Shown: positions 60,866 through 64,000 of the stretch, piece by piece
Numbering within the stretch: the stretch's first letter is position 1
Layout of the letters: every line of letters begins with the position of its first letter
Assembly: GCA_910576325.1 (NCBI GenBank)
Contig: CAJTIM010000002.1
Coordinates: 250,501 to 314,500 of the forward strand
Origin: Clostridia bacterium
GTDB lineage: Bacteria > Bacillota > Clostridia > Lachnospirales > Lachnospiraceae
DNA length: 64,000 bases
Direction of reading: 5' to 3'
The notes under the pieces: generated by a model
Database searches by the model: none
Told to the model about the DNA's origin: nothing
Seen by the model: the letters and a program-made list of their open reading frames with translations, nothing else
Program-made: the position numbers and the translations under genes

Positions 60866-63484
60866 ATGAATTATGGGAAAAGAGGGACTTCAAAAAAGCA
60901 GAAGTCGATGAACTCCAAAACTGCAAAGGTCGGAAAAAAAGCAAGTGTTGTATTTATAAAGGCATTTCTTGTCTGCATACTCGCCATGGGGGTGGCAGGC
61001 TTGTGCGCAGGAATAGGCGTTGTAAAAGGAGTGATTGACAATGCACCCAAGGTTGACAGTACCAGTGTAATTCCTTTGGGCTATAAATCAACCATGGTGG
61101 ATGCGGAGGGAAGGCAGATAGCGGAGCTGGTAGCGGCCGGTTCCAACCGTATCTGGGTAGATATCGAGGATGTTCCCGAGCATGTGCAGAATGCGTTTGT
61201 GGCTATTGAGGACGAACGTTTTTATGAGCATAACGGGATTGACTTAAAGGGAATTATCCGGGCAGGTGTCAAAGGGGTTGCCAGCGGCTTTAAGAGGACG
61301 GAGGGCGCCAGTACCATTACCCAGCAGCTCTTAAAGAACAGCGTCTTTGATTTTATGAGCGAGAGTACCATAGCGGAAAAGGTGGAGCGGAAGCTTCAGG
61401 AGCAGTATCTGGCTGTGGAGCTGGAAAAGAATATGAGTAAGGAAGAGATTCTGGAGTCATATCTCAATATGATCAACCTGGGACAGAATGCACTTGGAAT
61501 CCAGGCGGCGGCGAACCGCTATTTTAATAAGGATGTAAGGGATCTGACCATTTCCGAGGCGGCCGTGATTGCGGGGACGACCAAGAGCCCTACAGGGTAT
61601 AATCCCATCAGCAATCAGGAAAAAAACAGGGAGCGCCGGGATCTGGTTCTGGAACATATGCTGGATCAGGGGTATATCTCCCAGAGCGAGTACGAAGAGG
61701 CTCTGGAGGATGACGTATATGCCCGCATCCAGACGACGAATCAGGAAAAAGGTGTTGCAACCGTATTTTCTTATTATGTGGACGCAACAGTCGAGCAGGT
61801 GATTAATGATCTGCAGGAAGTGAAGGGATATACCGCACAGCAGGCATATAATCTGGTTTATATGGGAGGTCTGACGATAGAGACGGCCCAGGATCCGGCC
61901 ATTCAGGCTATCATGGACGAGGAGATGGGCAATGAGGAAAATTACCCGGCCAATGTCCGCATAGGGCTGGATTACGCTTTGACAGTTGTGAAGCCTGACG
62001 GAGAACAGAAGAATTACAGCAAGGAGATGATGGAGGAGTACTTCAAACAAAACGAGTCCGCGAATTTTGAGCTGCTGTTTGACACGGAGGAGGATGCCCA
62101 GGCGCACATTGATGCCTATAAGGCTTCGCTTGTGGAGGAAGGGGACACTATTTATGAGCGTGCGGAGATGACAATACAGCCCCAGGCGTCTATGGTGGTT
62201 ATGGATCAGGCGACAGGCTATGTGAAGGGCATCGTAGGCGGCCGGGGAGAGAAGACGGCGAACCTGACCCTGAACCGTGCGGTAGACACGGTGCGCCAGC
62301 CGGGCTCAACCTTTAAGCCGGTATCCACTTATGCGCCGGCACTGGATTCGGCAGGCTTGACGCTTGCCACAACACAGTTTGACGCGCCTTACAATTATCA
62401 GGACAGCGGCCGTCCCGTGCGGAACTGGAACGGGGAGGCTTATCAGGGCTGGACCAATCTGCGCCGCGGTATTGAACAGTCTATGAATATCGTGGCGGTT
62501 AAGACCTTGACGGATATCACGCCGGCTCTGGGAATTACGTATTTGGAGAATATGGGGATTACCACCCTGCAGAAGGAGACGGTGAACGGTCACAATGATT
62601 ATATCCAATCTCTGGCTTTGGGCGGAATTACCAAGGGTGTGACGAATCTGGAGCTGACAGCCGCTTATGCGACCATTGCCAACGGCGGCGTTTATACAAA
62701 GCCTGTATTTTACACGCGGATTCTGGATCATGACGGGAATGTGCTGATTGATAATACGGTTTCCTATACCCGTACGGTACTGAAGGACAGCACGGCGTGG
62801 CTGCTGACAAGTGCTATGAAGGATGTTGTAAATCAGGGAACGGGAGGGGCGGTACGCTTTTCCGGAATGACCATTGCCGGTAAAACAGGTACAACCTCTA
62901 AAAATAACGATGTTTGGTTTGTAGGCTATACGCCTTACTATACGGCAGGCATATGGGCGGGTTTTGACAACAACCACAAGCTCGGCAGGGGAGAGACCTC
63001 CTATCACAAGACGATTTGGAAAAAGGTTATGTCGCGTATCCATGAAAATCTGGAGAACAAGGACTTTCCAAAGCCGGAAAGCGTGACCAGTGCAACGGTT
63101 TGCGCGGCATCTGGAAAGCGGCCGATTCCCGGAATCTGCGACGGCATGATGAAGTCGGAATATTTTGCCGTGGGAACGGAGCCTACGGAATACTGCAATG
63201 TGCATGTAACCGGGGAGGCCTGCGTGGAGAGCGGAGGTTTGGCAACGGATGCGTGCCCGGTTCACGAGTACCGGATTATTACGCTGGTGCCGGAAAACAA
63301 CGATGTGTCCGGTTCGCCGCTGGTGGCTATGCCCTGCCCGCTGCATCTCGGCAATTTGATTGGCGGAATCATACAGCCCGGAGCAGAGACGGGAATGATG
63401 CCTGAGGAGGGAATGGTACCACCGGAAGGTGAGGTGCCGTCGGAAACAGGCGTGCCGGAGGGAGAGATTACGGCGCCTCAATAG
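60866..63484 (+). CDS. Class A penicillin-binding protein (PBP1a type)
   Basis: 872-residue bifunctional peptidoglycan synthase. After a basic N-terminus and one membrane helix, the glycosyltransferase-51 domain has EDERFYEHNGIDLKGI and EGASTITQQLLKN. The transpeptidase has the active Ser in RQPGSTFKPVS, SMN in EQSMNIVAVK, and KTGTTSKNNDVWF. The C-terminal tail is Glu/Pro/Gly-rich. ATG 60866 follows GAGGAGGCAAAAGG; an upstream in-frame frame overlaps the -10. It polymerises and cross-links the wall. Confidence 0.96.
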   Translation: MNYGKRGTSKKQKSMNSKTAKVGKKASVVFIKAFLVCILAMGVAGLCAGIGVVKGVIDNAPKVDSTSVIPLGYKSTMVDAEGRQIAELVAAGSNRIWVDIEDVPEHVQNAFVAIEDERFYEHNGIDLKGIIRAGVKGVASGFKRTEGASTITQQLLKNSVFDFMSESTIAEKVERKLQEQYLAVELEKNMSKEEILESYLNMINLGQNALGIQAAANRYFNKDVRDLTISEAAVIAGTTKSPTGYNPISNQEKNRERRDLVLEHMLDQGYISQSEYEEALEDDVYARIQTTNQEKGVATVFSYYVDATVEQVINDLQEVKGYTAQQAYNLVYMGGLTIETAQDPAIQAIMDEEMGNEENYPANVRIGLDYALTVVKPDGEQKNYSKEMMEEYFKQNESANFELLFDTEEDAQAHIDAYKASLVEEGDTIYERAEMTIQPQASMVVMDQATGYVKGIVGGRGEKTANLTLNRAVDTVRQPGSTFKPVSTYAPALDSAGLTLATTQFDAPYNYQDSGRPVRNWNGEAYQGWTNLRRGIEQSMNIVAVKTLTDITPALGITYLENMGITTLQKETVNGHNDYIQSLALGGITKGVTNLELTAAYATIANGGVYTKPVFYTRILDHDGNVLIDNTVSYTRTVLKDSTAWLLTSAMKDVVNQGTGGAVRFSGMTIAGKTGTTSKNNDVWFVGYTPYYTAGIWAGFDNNHKLGRGETSYHKTIWKKVMSRIHENLENKDFPKPESVTSATVCAASGKRPIPGICDGMMKSEYFAVGTEPTEYCNVHVTGEACVESGGLATDACPVHEYRIITLVPENNDVSGSPLVAMPCPLHLGNLIGGIIQPGAETGMMPEEGMVPPEGEVPSETGVPEGEITAPQ

Positions 63485-63604
63485 AGGCTAGAACAGGGAT
63501 CCCAATGCGGCGGTAACCGCATTAAGATAAAAGGATTATAAGACAAAACAGGATTGCTGTCGGCCACAGAGTGAACGGCAGCACGGAGTTGAGGAGGAAA
63601 CAAA

Positions 63605-63979
63605 ATGAAAGCAATAGCAACAACAAAGGCCCCGGCGGCCATCGGCCCCTATTCTCAGGGAATGGAGGTAAACGGATTTGTATTTTCTTCCGGTCAGATA
63701 CCGGTGAATCCGGAGACAGGCGGGATTCCGGAGGGGATTGAGGCCCAGGCCCGTCAGAGCTGTGTGAATGTAGGAGAGATTCTGAAGGCGGCAGGAATCG
63801 GTTATGAGCAGGTGATTAAGACCACATGCTTTTTGGCAGACATGGCGGATTTCGCAGCTTTTAATCAGGTGTATGAGGAGTTCTTCGTATCAAAACCGGC
63901 AAGAAGCTGTGTGGCGGTAAAGGAATTGCCCAAGGGAGTTCTCTGTGAGATAGAGGCTATTGGGGTGAAAAGCGTTTAA
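63605..63979 (+). CDS. ridA: RidA-family reactive enamine/imine deaminase
   Basis: 124-residue protein with GPYSQGMEVNGFVFSSGQIP, Arg100 in KPARSCVAV and Glu115 in CEIEAI, the full RidA signature. It hydrolyses 2-aminoacrylate and related enamines made by PLP enzymes. GAGGAGGAAACAAA precedes the ATG. The 120-base gap from the PBP gene has a short AATGCGG...CCGCATT hairpin but no T run. Confidence 0.95.
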   Translation: MKAIATTKAPAAIGPYSQGMEVNGFVFSSGQIPVNPETGGIPEGIEAQARQSCVNVGEILKAAGIGYEQVIKTTCFLADMADFAAFNQVYEEFFVSKPARSCVAVKELPKGVLCEIEAIGVKSV

Positions 63980-64000
63980 GAGCTGAATATCACTGACAAA

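Noticed and set aside
62306-63481. Leftward 391-codon open frame opposite the penicillin-binding protein
   Set aside because: Antisense shadow, Arg/His-rich, no ribosome site.
63504-63523. Hairpin AATGCGG...CCGCATT after the PBP gene as a terminator
   Set aside because: Stem is only 7 bp and no T run follows.
1-64000. CRISPR arrays, tRNA, rRNA, insertion sequences, prophage
   Set aside because: No regular spacer-repeat pattern, cloverleaf, rRNA-like stretch, transposase or phage gene was recognised by reading.

Overview
The window reads as a chromosomal segment of an anaerobic, low-to-moderate G+C Firmicute, most likely a gut Lachnospiraceae or related Clostridia. The grounds are lipoprotein-type solute-binding proteins, strong AGGAGG ribosome sites, SigA promoters, the ftsE-ftsX-M23 peptidase-ctpA order, a CotH/IMPACT pair, and many carbohydrate and carboxylate uptake clusters. 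No rRNA, tRNA, CRISPR array, transposase or phage gene was seen. Almost all of the window is catabolic accessory content.

Layout: (1) 1-678, the end of a PD-(D/E)XK nuclease/AAA-type protein, convergent with a two-component system (675-2686). (2) 2852-14770, a divergent pair of operons. Leftward: enlarged transaldolase, LarA-type racemase, CoA-acylating aldehyde dehydrogenase, SucC, SucD and malic enzyme, closed by a clean terminator. Rightward: tripartite tricarboxylate transporter tctC-tctB-tctA, then a HIT protein and a cupin. The ~540-base gap holds one good promoter for each direction and three similar 17-18 nt inverted repeats. This is my best candidate for an undescribed pathway. (3) 14802-17477, class II aldolase and PfkB kinase, with a divergent FadR-type regulator. 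(4) 17523-20679, E1alpha/E1beta/E2 of an acetoin- or pyruvate-type dehydrogenase, without E3. (5) 20705-35460, GntR and LacI regulators followed by a long sugar operon: ribose-type ABC transporter with two permeases, a dehydrogenase with Tyr replaced by Phe, a zinc alcohol dehydrogenase, an aldose-epimerase-like protein, two ribokinase-family kinases, deoxyribose-phosphate aldolase, two small binding-fold proteins and a lactonase-like protein.

(6) 35579-44053, a block with visibly different codon choice (GAA/AAA and C-ending codons): a lipoprotein, a solute-binding protein fused to an Asp-box domain, two CUT1 permeases, an HlyD-like adaptor, a ~209-base palindrome, an FMN-binding-domain protein and a YitT transporter. 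(7) 44302-49797, a PucR/CdaR-type regulator and the cell-division/peptidoglycan set ftsE, ftsX, M23 peptidase, S41 peptidase. (8) 49988-57216, L-ascorbate utilisation (ulaG, ulaC, ulaA, ulaB, a DeoR regulator, a beta-propeller-like protein, ulaE, ulaF), with no ulaD in view. (9) 57215-64000, CotH-like surface protein, IMPACT protein and a small hypothetical (leftward), then a class A penicillin-binding protein and RidA (rightward).

How it works together: regions 2-5 form a chain of carbon-use modules that yield pyruvate, acetyl-CoA and triose phosphates, each with its own regulator and operator-like palindromes. Substrate assignments for regions 2 and 5 are inference; the ascorbate assignment rests on strong family resemblance.
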